In this document: piece after piece, positions 11,814 through 23,996 of the stretch
Position numbering within the stretch: the stretch's first letter is position 1
How the letters are laid out: each line of letters starts with the position of its first letter
NCBI GenBank assembly: GCA_002812745.2
Contig: NCSJ02000203.1
Coordinates: 1-64,000, forward strand
Source: Scytalidium lignicola
Taxonomy: Eukaryota; Ascomycota; Leotiomycetes
Direction of reading: 5' to 3'
Length of the DNA: 64,000 nucleotides
Translations under genes and position numbers: made by a program
The notes under the pieces: model-generated
What the model saw: the letters and a program-made list of their open reading frames with translations, nothing else
Database searches by the model: none
What the model was told of the DNA's origin: nothing

Positions 11814-12691
11814 CGAGAATATTTTAGAAAAGGTAATTATATAGGTCTGACTAAGAGGTTCTTCTCTTGCTATATAGCGGATAACACATCAAAAGTCGGA
11901 AAACTGCTAGATATCATCCTTATATATCTCGATCCATTTCTTTGTTTAACCTCGGATCCCCGACTATTTCGTTAATATAGTCTACGACCCATCTAGTGCC
12001 AGATGAGGGGTAACCTGCCGTGATTACCGTTCCAATCGTAATTGATGGATCCATGACCCCTTTGACCGTTTAATACTCTTGGATGTTTGGTATTCGAATC
12101 ATCTCGGCTCACTCGATGAGCTAACTGACGCATCACCCCATATTGATGAGATAGCTAGATAAGCAGTAAACAATGACACATTGGAGAGGCGATTTCTCTG
12201 ATAGTTTAGTAACCCCCAACTACTTTTATTTCCCATCTATCAACTGTGGTATGATAGCGAGCAGGTTTTCATGATACGAAAAATCCCCATTCCCCATGTA
12301 GCCAATCACAACAGGAGGGGTACCTCTGCGAATTGCCGATGTGCATTAACGGGAGCCAATCATGAATGTTGAATTGCCGACAACCCAAAGCTAAACTGCC
12401 GATAGAGAGCTCTAGAATGTTGACAGTGTCTTATATCGAGAGTTAGGGGGATCATCAGTTCAATCATGATATGTGATACGCAAAATTACCGTGGAAAACT
12501 ATCCGAAAAGAGGAGAGAGTACGTATTTCTCTACATCGAGTAAATATTGATAATACCAGCCAATACATTCCTAGATACCTATCTTCTTATCAGCTTGCCT
12601 TTCTCGAAGCAAGCAGTATTTATTCAATGCTCTTCAACCATATTGTTCTTTAAGTTTCCTTATTGAATACATTCTTAATATTAACAATAAG
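11814..12691. other. divergent promoter region between amidohydrolase and permease
   Basis: The two genes are transcribed away from each other across this 0.88 kb. It contains repeated GATAA/TTATC-type words (for example around 11876 and 12160), compatible with nitrogen regulation by GATA factors. No coding frame seen. Confidence 0.4.
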
Positions 12692-14565
12692 ATGGACAAG
12701 GCGACCACTCATGAGAAATCCCCAGAGGTGGAAATATGTGATGCGAAAGAGCTAGTGCTGGGGAACGCGAACAATCTTAATAAAGATGCCGACCTCCATC
12801 AAATTTTGGAAGTTCATGCGACTCTCGAAGAACAGCGTAAGGTGCTGATGAAGATTGACTTACTGTATGTGTGAACTTTTCTGTAATATCGCAACGAATG
12901 ACTTAACAATAGCACAGTATGATTCCTCTCATGGGTTTTTGCTACATGCTTCAGTACATGGACAAGCTTGCAATTAGTCAGGCAACACTTCTTGGGCTGC
13001 GCCAAGATCTGGTACGTCATTAATCGCATTTACTGGTGAAAAGAAAAATCAGGTTGACAGGTATAACCCTTGTAGAGCTTGCAAGGCGATCAGTACTCCT
13101 GGTCGTCAGCCATTTTTTACTTTGGATACCTTGCATGGAGCTTGCCTGTATCTTATCTCATTGTACGCTTTCCGTTAGGAAAATATCTCGGGGTATCAGT
13201 GTGAGTATCCGGGCTTTCGGTATTCCAGCAAGACATTCAATAACAAAAACCAAAGCTTTTTCTGGGGTGGTATCCTCATGTGCCATGCAGCTGTAAAAGG
13301 ATTTGCCGGCCTCATGACAGTTAGGTTCTTTCTTGGAATTGGAGAAGCAGCTATTGCTCCTGGATTTGCTATGCTTACGGGCATGTTCTACACGCGAAAG
13401 GAACAGCCACTACGGTATGTATAATATTTGCCGTTGTGCACCATCCAGAGAGCTGACTTATTATAGGCAAGCAGCTTGGTTCCTTGGAAATGCCATTGCC
13501 AACGTAATAGGAGGTGTAGTTGCGTACGGAATTGGTAAAATATCGATCAGTAGCGGTTTGGAACATTGGAAGCTTCTCTTCATTATACTGGGATCGGTTA
13601 CCTCCGCTTATTCCTTAATACTTATTGCTTTCTTGCCAGACTCGCCTCTCAACGCACTATTCTTAACAAGAAAAGAACGGATGATTGCTGTCCAACGGAC
13701 ATTGTCCAATAAAGTTGGTGTTATGGATGAAGGCAGATTTTTGTGGAATCAAGCCTGGCTGGCTCTACGGGACCCTCAGACCTTGTTCCTAGTTCTATAC
13801 ACATTCTCCATCAACCTTTGTAACGGCGGCCTGACCAGCGTGAGTACATATTGTGTGGAGCACTTCCTTATAAAGTTGTCTTTGACTAATAGATACAGTT
13901 CGGTGGGATCATCATTGCAGGATTTGGCTTTTCAGATTTCAAAGCTCTATTACTCCAAATGCCACTAGGAGCAACACAGGTTGTTTTCTTGATCCTAACA
14001 TCCGGGTTTGCGACGTTTGTTCCCTCCACCCGTATTGCCATCATGATCTTCAATTGCACCGTGTCCCTTATCGGATACCTTCTCATCTACAAACTTGGCC
14101 CAGATGCGCAAGCTGGGAAGATGGCTGGACTATGTCTTGGAACTGCTTTCGCCACCAACATCCCTCTCTCACTAAGTCTTATTAGTTCCAATGTGGCGGG
14201 TTTCACCAAAAAGAGTGTTGTTAGCGCAGCTTTGTTCGCGGCATATTGTGTAGGCAATATTGCTGGGCCTCAGTTCTTCCTCGCCTCTCAGGAGCCTACA
14301 TATATCGTAAGTTCTGACTTCTTTCCTGTTCTTCAAATGTGAGCACTGATGCCTTTCCTGCCAGACCGGTATGACAGCCTGCCTTGCTGGAGCTGCCTTC
14401 GGTATATTCTTTCTTATCTGTCTACTTCTATATTATATCTGGGAGAACCGCCGCCGGGATGCCCTATACGGGAAGCCCAATGAACTTAGCACTGGTGAAG
14501 AATTGCAGGATGAGTTGGCGAATATTACAGATACTGAGCTCCACAGTTTTCGATATGTTCTTTGA
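12692..14565 (+). CDS. MFS anion:cation symporter, Dal5/allantoate permease type
   Basis: Seven exons (12692-12864, 12918-13011, 13076-13200, 13256-13414, 13467-13839, 13899-14306, 14365-14565) with introns of 52-64 nt give 510 residues. Family marks are visible: KIDLLMIPLMGFCYMLQYMDK at the first helix, LQGDQYSW before helix 2, PLGKYLG, VRFFLGIGEAAIAPGF, the QAAWFLGNAIAN segment, and the late NVAGFTKKS and AGPQFF motifs. Twelve hydrophobic helices are expected. Dal5-group carriers import organic anions such as allantoate, ureidosuccinate, nicotinate or dipeptides with protons at the plasma membrane. The divergent M20 amidohydrolase supports an amide or dipeptide substrate (inference). No lesion found. 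Confidence 0.92.
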
Positions 14566-15997
14566 AGTTAATACGATTATTGTTGATGGCATATCGTTAT
14601 AAAATGGGATTCAGCAGTTAGGTTATAGCTGGTCCGAGTTGTAACTAGATCCTATATACAAGGGTGTTTAATGTTCACTTGACCAAAAGAAAAGACAGAG
14701 AATAAAGGAAATTCCATTGCATTAAGTGTTTGCAAGCAGGATACATTCAATAGTAAAACAGGCTAGAAAGATGATCTTGACGCGTTAGGGGCACCGTAGA
14801 TAGGACTCATGAAAGAGATAAAACTGAAAACAAATCCATTACCGGCTTACTTTCCACAGCTTCACAGAGGCTTTCATAACAAGTCACCCCTAATTGACCT
14901 AAACTCATGAAATGTAGAGAAAAGGTCATTTAGTAAGGGTATCTGATTGTACTAGTTGACACTGGAGACTATCACTCTATTTCTCAATAAGCAATATTGT
15001 TCTTAAATACTTCATGCAACTGTGTTATTTTGCCATAAACTATACCAGACCATTAAACGTAGCTCTTAGTTAAATCATAATGCTCCTACAAAGGACTCAC
15101 CAACCACTTAGAAATTGCGAGTCTATTAGCTTTCTGTATATCCAGGAAGATTTTATAGGTCTTCCCCACAAAGGTGCAGGGCATGTATTATTATACTGTT
15201 AGATTCAGCACTTACTTATGTATTATAACAGAGAAGTGACTTAGATTAATAGAAATAACTTCATGTAACGTTTATAACTGGTAGTCTCGAGCTCTTGCCA
15301 TATCGAATAAGATTACCATGTGTTACTGGCCGTGGGGAGTAGAGACAAGGAGAAAAGGTAAAATCATTGCTCTTTGGGGTGTGGACGCAAGATGTGCACA
15401 TTGACACACCGTGCATGAGTGCATGAGTGCGCTCCTTTTACCTGCCTATTGTTACGCGAACAGCAACTTAGGGGACTGTAATTCCTGCAAGATGGAAGCA
15501 TGCCTGCTGATATCACTGGCCACTAGTTCTTAGTTTTAAACCACCAATTTACTTCATACCTCTGAATTGTGTTGGGATACCTGCGTCGACACAGCCGCTC
15601 ATTTTGTCCTTGTCCACAAACCTTTGGCTGAGACACCGACACCGCAAAATCTGAGGAACGTCTCTGCACGAACGTGCACCTGACCTATATATATAGCTTC
15701 ACACTGACTGGTGCGGTAGATAGCGTGTTAGAGGAGTCGAGATACAATGTAATAATCTCGTATTTGGGATTGGCCAATCAGGAAAGACGTGGTTACCTAT
15801 ATTAGTTTTAAATTTGACAAATCCTCATATCTTTTGGCTTGCCTTATTAAATTGAAGCATTGTGGCCCTGATTGGAGGTGTCATTTCCCATCCGTTATCT
15901 ATATCTTTGGTGAAATGGTCCAAGAACCGTTGAAGGTCGTCAATACATTCGACAACCACACGATTCTAATCACGATGAACCCTCTGCTTTTACAAGA
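14566..15997. other. 1.4 kb intergenic, nothing recognised
   Basis: No coding frame or repeat that I can support. A TATATATA run lies near 15688. The missing 3' part of the P450 relic (heme-binding Cys region) was looked for here and not found. Confidence 0.4.
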
Positions 15998-17592
15998 CTA
16001 GGTGGTTGGTAGCGAAAATTTCCCACCGTCCGAGCGCCCACCAACTATTACCACTCCATCAGACAGAGTGATATTTTCCCGCGTGATTCGTTGAAAGGTG
16101 ACTGTTTTACACTTAAAACCCCACTGCTTCTATGTCATGTAAGGGAAAGATGTTTACTCACGAGTCAAGTGTCCACTATGCCTCAGCGTTTCCTTGACGA
16201 AACTATCCATTTTCTGCAGCTGCGCCATACTATCCATTGTCCATTGGCCTCCCACTTCTCTCAGCGTCTCCTCAATCTCCTGCCTCAAGATCTGCACGTA
16301 CTCAGGCTGCGTAGCAAGATTGAATATGCAATTCGTGATCAACTGGGTTGTTGTATTCACGCTCAGAGCCCCGATGAGGAGCTGCAGAATGGCACGCAAT
16401 TGTGGATCGTTTTTATCTTTGGGGTCATTCGTGTCGTTCCGGAGCCATTCAATCGAGTCGTGTGGCTTTTTGTGTTTGTGATCGCGGTTCTTCTCAGCGG
16501 CAACTCGCTCGGCTAGGATAGGGGCCAAAATGTCTTGCGCTCGACGGTTACAGTCCCAGACGCTGCGGAGTTCGGGAATGAAGAATTGAACCACGGGACG
16601 CAGGAAATCAGGGAAGACTCGAAGCTTGGCTGACGATATGAAGATGTTTTGGGTGTACTATTAATTCCTTCTATTAGTAGGCCTCGTTTCGGTGCCTGTT
16701 TTTCACTTACATTAGTATTTATATCAATCCATTCATCATTTTCTTGAAGGCCGTTTCCGATGAGAGTCTTTGTGTTGATTCGACTCACGATTCTCAACGT
16801 ACGTGGAATACACCTTGACCGGAGTCCAATCTACAAGTAAACTTCATTAGACTACGTCAAGACTGAGCACGGAAGGATATTCGTACCTTTGCATTCGGGA
16901 AATTCCAGAGGGATCAGACTGGAGGCGTCTTCTCTTGCATCCACGAACATGGTAGCTAGAGCGCAAGATCAATTAATCCAAAGNTTTTTGATACGCNAAA
17001 AATGTCGTGAAGAGGATGGCAATACAACTCACGTAAATACTTGGTCAGATCTTTGTGAATGCCCTTTTGCACGTAGTCCAATTTCCATTGTTCGACTGGC
17101 AATAGGTATGGCCCAAGAAAGAACTATCGACACGTTACTTAGTGATGATATCCAGGCGAAGAAATTGTGAGCTTATCGTACAACCCGCAATGCAGATGGG
17201 AACTTTGTGTCTGGCAACATCTTCACTTCATCAATATAACGCGCTGGGAGGACAAGCTGGTTTCCTTGGCTTGTCCATATTTGGAAAAGAGTCTTGGGGA
17301 ACTGTGCCGTGGTGAGTAAATTGGAGAACGAAGAAAGAATCGTAGGTGATATCTTGCTTTCCTATATGCCTCTCGGAGCGCGTATGGATTATCGTATGAC
17401 CATCGTTTCCTGTAATTTCCCGCGGCCACCGTCTCTGGGGTATATAAGGGAATAGATGAATTTTTGTCTGGGCGATTGGCGAACGACCGTATTGCTACGA
17501 GTACAACTGATGTGAGAACAGAGGCAATTAGAATAAGTGAGAGAGAGCTTCTAGAAGCNAAAAAATTCCTGTAGGTAGCTTCCGAGAGACAT
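15998..17592 (-). pseudogene. cytochrome P450 relic, frameshifted and truncated before the heme site
   Basis: Seven exon blocks are readable: 17592-17358, 17301-17185, 17123-17033, 16955-16887, 16830-16711, 16657-16162 and 16101-15998. The N-terminus has a membrane anchor (SLSLILIASVLTSVVLVAI) and then the PLYTPETVAAGNYRKRW region. The I-helix stretch (GALSVNTTTQLITN), the K-helix ExxR as KETLR, and TRENITLSDG follow. After that the frame runs into unrelated sequence and stops. The PERF region and the FxxGxxxCxG heme-ligand loop are absent. Other damage: intron 1 begins GC rather than GT (GCAAGA, 17357-17352), and one extra base near 16790 separates CKDWTPVKVY from LRIVSRINTKT. The n at 17559 must be ignored to keep exon 1 open. 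The family resembles fungal P450s of terpenoid or alkaloid pathways. It cannot be an active enzyme as it stands. Confidence 0.85.
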
Positions 17593-18407
17593 ATCGTTTG
17601 TTTTAAGTGAAATTTGAAAAGATTTGTACAGAACAACTTCGGGTTCAGTAGAGCAATGTGCTTTGGAAAATGGGCAGAATGCGAAAAGGTTACTATTGTA
17701 ATTCCAACAAAGGGGGCACGAAGCACTTGATATTAAACAGCTGTATCTCCTTACATAAATTATCTCCTTCCTCTCTCTCTCACTCATACTTCCTTGCCGC
17801 TATATGTGCGAGGCGTGGAGAACAATGCCGGCATACGCCTCGGCTCTACATTACTTTCCGCCGTTTCTCATGTTGCTTTCCTAGTTTCCTCCCGTCATGT
17901 ACGTGTAAGGCGTAAAGCGTGTAATCCGGAGATATACGAGTATCCTAGTTACAGCTGTGAACTGATAGATAACCCCTTTGGGCCAACGGTGGGTGATATA
18001 ATCGAATCGAATCGAATCAAACCATATAAGCCGCGCACTCGCTCGTTCTTCAGCCAGATGAAGAAAAGCGACTACCTACTTTATAATGCACGCCGCACCT
18101 TAGCCTTCGCTTTCTCCACCAGTCAAACACGGAGAAGAAGCTACAGTGCGCGCCGCACACTCGCCTAGCTTATTTATGTTGACTAATACAATCCTCCTCC
18201 ATAAGATGCAACAATAGGCAGACAACGCGTTGTTGGTTCTTTTTAAGGAGTTGGAGGCGGCGTCGATAAGAGATAGAGTAGATTTTAAGCCCCTTCCGTC
18301 CTCCATTTACCTCCCGTGTTATATGTGGAGGTATACATACTATCGCACCCGGTTTCCCGCTCCCGAATAAACCCCTTTGTTCTTCTTCCCCCCCTACATT
18401 GTACAAC
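17593..18407. other. intergenic with short repeats
   Basis: A TCGAA pentamer is repeated at 18001-18017, and two related GC-rich words (about 18087-18110 and 18146-18168) repeat a GCACGCCGCAC-like unit. Open frames here have no family resemblance and are judged spurious. The 3' half is the promoter of the bZIP-ankyrin gene. Confidence 0.35.
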
Positions 18408-19601
18408 ATGCGTATGATAGAACGCCGCCGTGAGCAGAACAAATTGGCCCAACGCAGATTCCGTCGTAAGTACGAAGCAGACCACAAGGCAACAGTGAAA
18501 AAAACAATGAGGGGTAGACAGTCGTCGTGGCGTCGTGAGGACGACTCCTCTGTCCGATATTCTATATTCTATATCCTATATCCTATACTCTCCTGGTTTG
18601 AGACTGACTTGTGATTTTCGTGCATGCAGAGAGGTATCAAGATAATGGGAATGGGAAGAATGTCAGCCGCCAACATGCGCAGGTGCCATTGCCGTCGATA
18701 GAGACAGCACCGTTGTCGCGGCCACCACCACCATCAATCCTGTCTACTGAGATACTCACGCCAAAGGGCAGCTCTGTGCACGTCCCGGCCTCCTCCTCCT
18801 CCTCCACTTCCACTGCTTTCACCACCTCCAGCACCTCCACCACAGAGATGCTTACGCCGATGAGCAGCTCCTCCCACCCCTCATCGACAAAGTCCCCCGT
18901 CCCCCCCCAGATACTGCTCAGACCCTCTCCTCAACTGCTTACGACTGACTGATATGAACAATATGAACAACCTCGATGGCTCCCGCTCACCTCTCGAGCT
19001 GGACTCAATGACGACAGCCTCGCTGAGCAGCATGCTGACAGAACAACCCTTCCTCCACAACAATATCCACGACCTTTCGCCGTACAGAACGCAGCAGAGC
19101 TTCGTGGAGAGTGTAAGAAGCGGAGACAGCCAGGGGGTCAATACGGGCTGGGCCAGCTCACTACATATAGCGGCGCAGAAGGGCCACGATCGGATCGTGC
19201 GCGTGCTACTACAGCACAGCACCGAAAGCATTGTCAATGTGCCGAACAGTGAGGGTCGGACGCCACTGATATGTGCCACCATTGGAGGACACAAGGACGT
19301 GGTCGCACTTCTGCTGGCAAATGGGGCGCTTTTGAGTTGCGTCGATCATTTTCACCGTTCCGCCATTCATTGGGCTGTCGTACACCGACGCGATTCGCTG
19401 TTGAAACTCCTGCTCAGTCATGGTCAGGGCGAAAAGCAGACGCCGGCGCGGACGGTCATCGACGGGTACGACCTTAGTGGACAGACGCCGTTGCATCTGG
19501 CCATTGACGAGGATTTCGAGGACGGCGTGCGGTTGCTGCTAGAGTACGGCGCCAACATGAACCTGGTCGCGCGGAGATCGAGTGTGGGGACCTTGAGTTG
19601 A
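18408..19601 (+). CDS. bZIP-type basic region fused to ankyrin repeats; frame broken at a C8 tract
   Basis: Exon 1 (18408-18465) encodes MRMIERRREQNKLAQRRFR and is spliced (164 nt intron, GTAAGT...GCATGCAG) to 18630 onward, which completes a bZIP basic motif (NKLAQRRFRQRYQ). A long Ser/Thr/Pro-rich linker follows. At 18895-18905 there is a run of eight C; with it as written the frame ends at TGA 18950-18952. The ankyrin half (18954-19601, one base out of register) has at least three repeats: ASSLHIAAQKGHDRIVRVLL, GRTPLICATIGGHKDVVALL and GQTPLHLAIDEDFEDGVRLL. Both halves join without stops if one C is absent, so a homopolymer error is likely. bZIP-ankyrin fusions are predicted nuclear regulators in fungi. 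If the tract is real, only a short bZIP protein would be made. Confidence 0.7.
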
Positions 19602-20874
19602 GGAGGAGCGCAATGTTGATCGACATGGAGCGCTCCTTTGTCGTCTCCTCGGTCCACTTCCTTCCCTTCTACACCCTGCCCGTTTCCTCAACCTATCTTC
19701 CTCCGTCACCCTTTCGCGGAAGAGACTCGTGGTTATAGACGAGACTTGTTCTGCTGAGAATGCGCCCTCGAGATGTCGTGAGATCATCCAGTCTTCCTTC
19801 ACTAGAGGAACGCAGCCACGCAGCCGCGCAGCAAACGAGAAATTAAAACAATGAAACGGATAACGGGTAACGGAAAATAAGATATAGGGAATGGGAGATA
19901 AGACAATGGGTGTTTAAAGGCCTCACACTTTGCTGCGATTATAGACTAGATAACAGCGGCTACAAAGCACTGAATCTATCTCTAGAACATAGACTTTTGT
20001 TAGCCTACTAGGTCCGTGTATGGTGTATATAAAATTTCTAGACAGAATAAAGCTCTCCACTATCGTCTATGATAATTACTATTCAGACTCTCAACCTATC
20101 TTTAGCTCGATCACTACATAAACTATAAGCTTTGACCCTAACAACTTTATTCAAAAAGTAGGCTAGTCCCGTACATCTTGTTCGAAACTAGATTAAAACT
20201 AGGTTAAAGCCAAGATTTCTGCTTTTCGAAAATTATTATATAGCCTGAGGACTTGGGAGCCTCGGGACTCTATACCTACCAAGTGTTTAGCTTAGTATTA
20301 GCTAGCCACTTGTGTGTCCAAGCTTTTAAGATTCTTTTGCTCTCAGCTGTCTTCTCTCTCGATTTGATAATCCAGTCTTGGCTTGTTCGTTTCTTTAAAT
20401 ATTTTTCTACTTTCCCGTCCGTATACCAAGTAAGCAATTACTGTCAGCGATGTGCTTGTTTTCGCTAAATACCCACTAAGCTCAAAGGAAGGATATCGGT
20501 GCAACTCCGAGCGAGCGTCATGCACAGCAGGTTGGGATCCGATTAGAATCTGACATTGATAAGCTATGTGCGTGTGGTGTTGCGGGGCGAGTTCCTAGTC
20601 CTACGGAGAAAGATGTTCAATCTCCCTCCCTCTTGTAGCGCTTACTAGTATGCTGATAAAGGTGCATAAGTAAGCTAAATCGGGCCGAGCCGAGCCGGAC
20701 CCTAGCTTTAGCTAAAGATGTACGCTTACCCGCTAGTGCCCGCTCGGGTAGATTATCAGCCCGATGGGATGCCAATAGAGGCGAAGGCTTGAGGAGTGCT
20801 TGATTATATTCTGCTGACCGGTGCAATTTGCCCGGCGGGTCAATAGAGGCTTCACCTTAAGGGGTGATTGATTA
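19602..20874. other. intergenic, AT-rich 3' flank
   Basis: No supported gene. Near 20796-20872 there is a word family (ctgctgaccgg, tcaatagagg, accttaagggg) that recurs at about 21030-21135 and 21885-21990, so this is decayed repeat DNA. Confidence 0.35.
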
Positions 20875-21025
20875 CTCGCCATGTTCAGAAGTCTGTTGTA
20901 GCCCGTGCGTACAGGCTAATGTTAAACCGGGAATTTGAATATAGGAGCCGAAAAGCACCTGCAAAAAAAATCGGCGAAAATTGGCCCGTGGGCACGGGCT
21001 ACAACAGACTTCTGAACATGGCGAG
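20875..21025. mobile_element. 151 bp Tc1/mariner-like MITE (hairpin element with TA target duplication)
   Basis: Perfect inverted repeats of 34 bp (20875-20908 and 20992-21025, starting CTCGCCATGTTCAGAAG) enclose an 83 bp centre without coding capacity. The element is flanked on both sides by TA (20873-20874 and 21026-21027), which matches the TA target duplication of Tc1/mariner-type elements. The perfect arms suggest a recent insertion or gene conversion. No transposase of this type is seen in the window. Confidence 0.75.
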
Positions 21026-22217
21026 TATATTTTGCTGACCGGCGTAATAGTTGTAATGGATTGTATTATTATTATCTCGCAATGAAGTTAATTACGTATA
21101 AGCGTCCGTCGAGCTAATAGAGGGTTCGCCTTAAAGAGTAATTTTATTTATTTACAATCATACTCTTTATTCGGCTGTTCCTAATCGGGCGTTTGTAGAG
21201 ACTTCTCGGGCTACAGTACATGGTTTCCTCTACTAATATTCTCATTGTTTTGCTATTCTTTTGTACTTGTATTGTAATATAAAATCGTGCTGTTAGTAAG
21301 GGAATAATCAATAGTAAATGGGCAAAGGACAAAGTTTTACTCAAAAGTTTAAACTTACGCTACTCAAATTCTCATATACCTATTACTCTATAGTTTAGTC
21401 TATCATCTCCTTGTATTGTACTATCGATTATGACTTTTATTCTCTAGTAAGTTTATCCCTCATTTTGATGTTTGTTTTTAAGGAATTAGTTTACCTATTT
21501 TTTGTATATAAAATTATTTATTGATATGTTAACATGTCAACAACATATTATGCAATCTTTGAATTTGTAAACAATTGTCAGGCAAGAAAATAGGTTTATT
21601 ACGTCCATTTCTATTATAAAGGTATAATATGTATCAAAAAGGCTAAGGATTCCTTTTGAACCCTATAATGCAAGTGTTATCTCTATCTGTAGTGTTTCGT
21701 GAGGTTCGAAAGGTTGTGTTTTGACGTATTGATGTGTAATATTGATTAAAGCCTTGGAATAGTTGTGTAATCGAAAATCAAACGGCAAATCAATCGTATG
21801 AATGCTCAATCTTGGCTCTACAGACAATGCTGTAAGTTCGTAGCCCTCACCGCGTACAGGTGTTGAGTCTCGAGGGCCCTTAAAGGGTAACTGATTACAT
21901 CCTGCTGATGTGTAATAGCTCTAGTGGATTGTATTATTGTTATCTCGCAATAAAGCCAACGGCCGTAAAGATAATTACATATAAGCGTGCGCTGTTCGTA
22001 ATATGTTATTGATTAGAAAGGGAATAATAATATAAGGAAATTCTTAATCTCTTGACTATTTTAGGAAAGGGGGAATAGAATATTCTGATTGGCTAACCTG
22101 TCCAGAAGATTTGCGATATTAATATTTCAATTCGCTTATGAAACTAACACTTAGGGACACTGTAAACTACCACGGCGTTGATATTCGAATAGATAGATTT
22201 GCTTGCACTTCACTACC
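21026..22217. repeat. degenerate dispersed repeats upstream of the P450
   Basis: Segments around 21031-21135 and 21885-21990 share blocks such as tggattgtattatt, tatctcgcaat and taagcgt with several substitutions between them. They look like two decayed copies of one repeat. The last 100 bases are the P450 promoter region. Confidence 0.4.
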
Positions 22218-23996
22218 ATGGACTTTTCTTGGGCTAAAGATGGCACGATCGACCCCAAACTGCTATTGGGCGTCGGCGGTTTGATTGTTGCCCTTATTGT
22301 GTTTGTTCTTTCAAACAGAACAGAAAAGATAGTAGGTATACCAGTGATGACAGGATATGGCTTGGATCATGAAAGAGCAATGATGGAAGGCGCTTTGAAG
22401 GTAAGTGTCACGACCAATATTCTTGTGAGCACCTCCTCACTGAATCCTACTTTTTGCAGTACCCGACAACTCCTTTTGTTGTCGAGACCCAGCGACCTTT
22501 TGTGATAATACCGCCAAATTGTTACGAGGAGATCAAAACCCTCCCACAAGAAAAAGCAACCCTTTGGGAGATCCAGAAGAAAGAAATGGGATCAGAATTT
22601 ACTGGCATCTTCCAGCATAATCCCGAACTCGCTCTGGCGCTGAGATCGGATCTGAATCGAAATCTAGCGAACACTCTCAACAAGGTGGAAGATAAAATAA
22701 GCTGGGTTTTGGAGAAAGAGCTGGGACACCCCAAAGACTGGAAGAGCTTTCATCTGCACAATTTTGTTGTTCTTGTGGTCGCACGAATGGTCGCGGGCGT
22801 CTTTGTCGCGCCACGCTTCACCCGTGATGATGAGTGGAATCACCTGTCACTTCGACTCACAGTAGACCTTCTTCAAGCTAGAGATGCTATCAAGTGGTGG
22901 CCCACGTTCCTACAACCCATTGTTGGACCATTTCTTCCAGAGATACGAAAAGCCAATCGGTATATATCAAGGATGGCTGAAATGTTGAAACCTGTCATCA
23001 CCAGCTGTCTCTTGGAAACTTCCGGAGCCACAACACCACTCTATGATGATAAAAGAAAAGTTTTGGAAACCGAAGATGGGGAGGTCGAAGAAGGGGAGGA
23101 GGGAGGATCGTTCGTGTCGTGGATCCTCAAAAGACTGGACACTACCGATCCGCTAGTTTTAGCAAGAGTTCAAGTGAGTTGTAAGTACATATGTCCTCTG
23201 CCCGTGACTATTAAGTGGATGAACCGAGAATCTTACTCTCTATGAATAGTGTCTTTCGCTTCTATCAGCACTACTACAAACGCCCTTACCTTCATTATCC
23301 TGGACTTGGCTGCGAGACCCGAATACACACAACCATTGAGAGATGAAATCGAGGAAGTGATTGCACAGGATAATGTAGAAGAAGACGAAAATGGCGTTTT
23401 GAGGTTCAAGCAGTCGAGTCTGGCAAAACTTTGGAAGCTGGACAGCTTCATGAAGGAGAGTTCAAGATTGTCCAAAAACGCTAGTAAGTTGACTCCTACA
23501 ATAATCAAACACGCAATGCTGACATTGGATGTATCAAGTCACCACTCTACGCCAGGCTATGGAGCCCATAACGCTTTCCACTGGGCATAGAATCCCGAGG
23601 GGAACTCGTTTTGCTTTCGGTGCGAGAGCTGTCCAGATGTCTCCCCAATCACAAACTTTCTCTCCGGAGTACAACCCGCCCGAGAACAAGCCTCCACACG
23701 AGTTCGACGGATTTAGGTTCTACCGCCTCTGCAAGATGGCTGGAAAGGAGAACAAGCATCTCTTTGTGACGGTTTCACCCGATTCACTGACTTGGGGCTA
23801 CGGAAAGAATTCTTGCCCTGGTCGATTCTTTGCCGACACCGAGATAAAGGTGATTTTGATCGAGCTTCTGAGGAAGTGAGACCTTCGAGTGGCCGATCCG
23901 ATGAAAACCAATACCGAGACTGTGCGGAAAGTACGGGAGCTTTTCATCGTGGCGCCCAAGACTGCAGAAGTCGAGCTGAGGCGAAGAAAGATGTGA
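22218..23996 (+). pseudogene. cytochrome P450 with a premature TGA near the C-terminus
   Basis: Exons 22218-22400, 22460-23180, 23250-23483 and 23539-23879 (introns of 55-69 nt) encode a microsomal P450. It has an N-terminal anchor (LLLGVGGLIVALIVFVL), TTPFVVETQRPFVIIPP, and an I-helix segment SFASISTTTNAL. The K-helix region reads KESSRLSKNA, so the canonical ExxR is kept as ESSR, and the heme loop is WGYGKNSCPGRFF with Cys in place. A TGA stands at 23877-23879 after ELLRK. The same frame then continues 38 codons of typical P450 tail (DLRVADPMKTNTETVRK ... LRRRKM) to a second TGA at 23994-23996. P450s of this group usually have an aromatic residue where the stop lies. The shorter product keeps every catalytic element and might still fold, or the stop is a recent mutation or error. 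Confidence 0.8.

Noticed and set aside
17794..18168. 124-codon plus frame with a repeated ARRTLA motif
   Set aside because: The repeat reflects duplicated DNA; no family resemblance and it overlaps a promoter.
18895..18905. Programmed frameshift at the C8 run
   Set aside because: A homopolymer sequencing error is simpler, given other homopolymer artefacts; retained only as a testable alternative.
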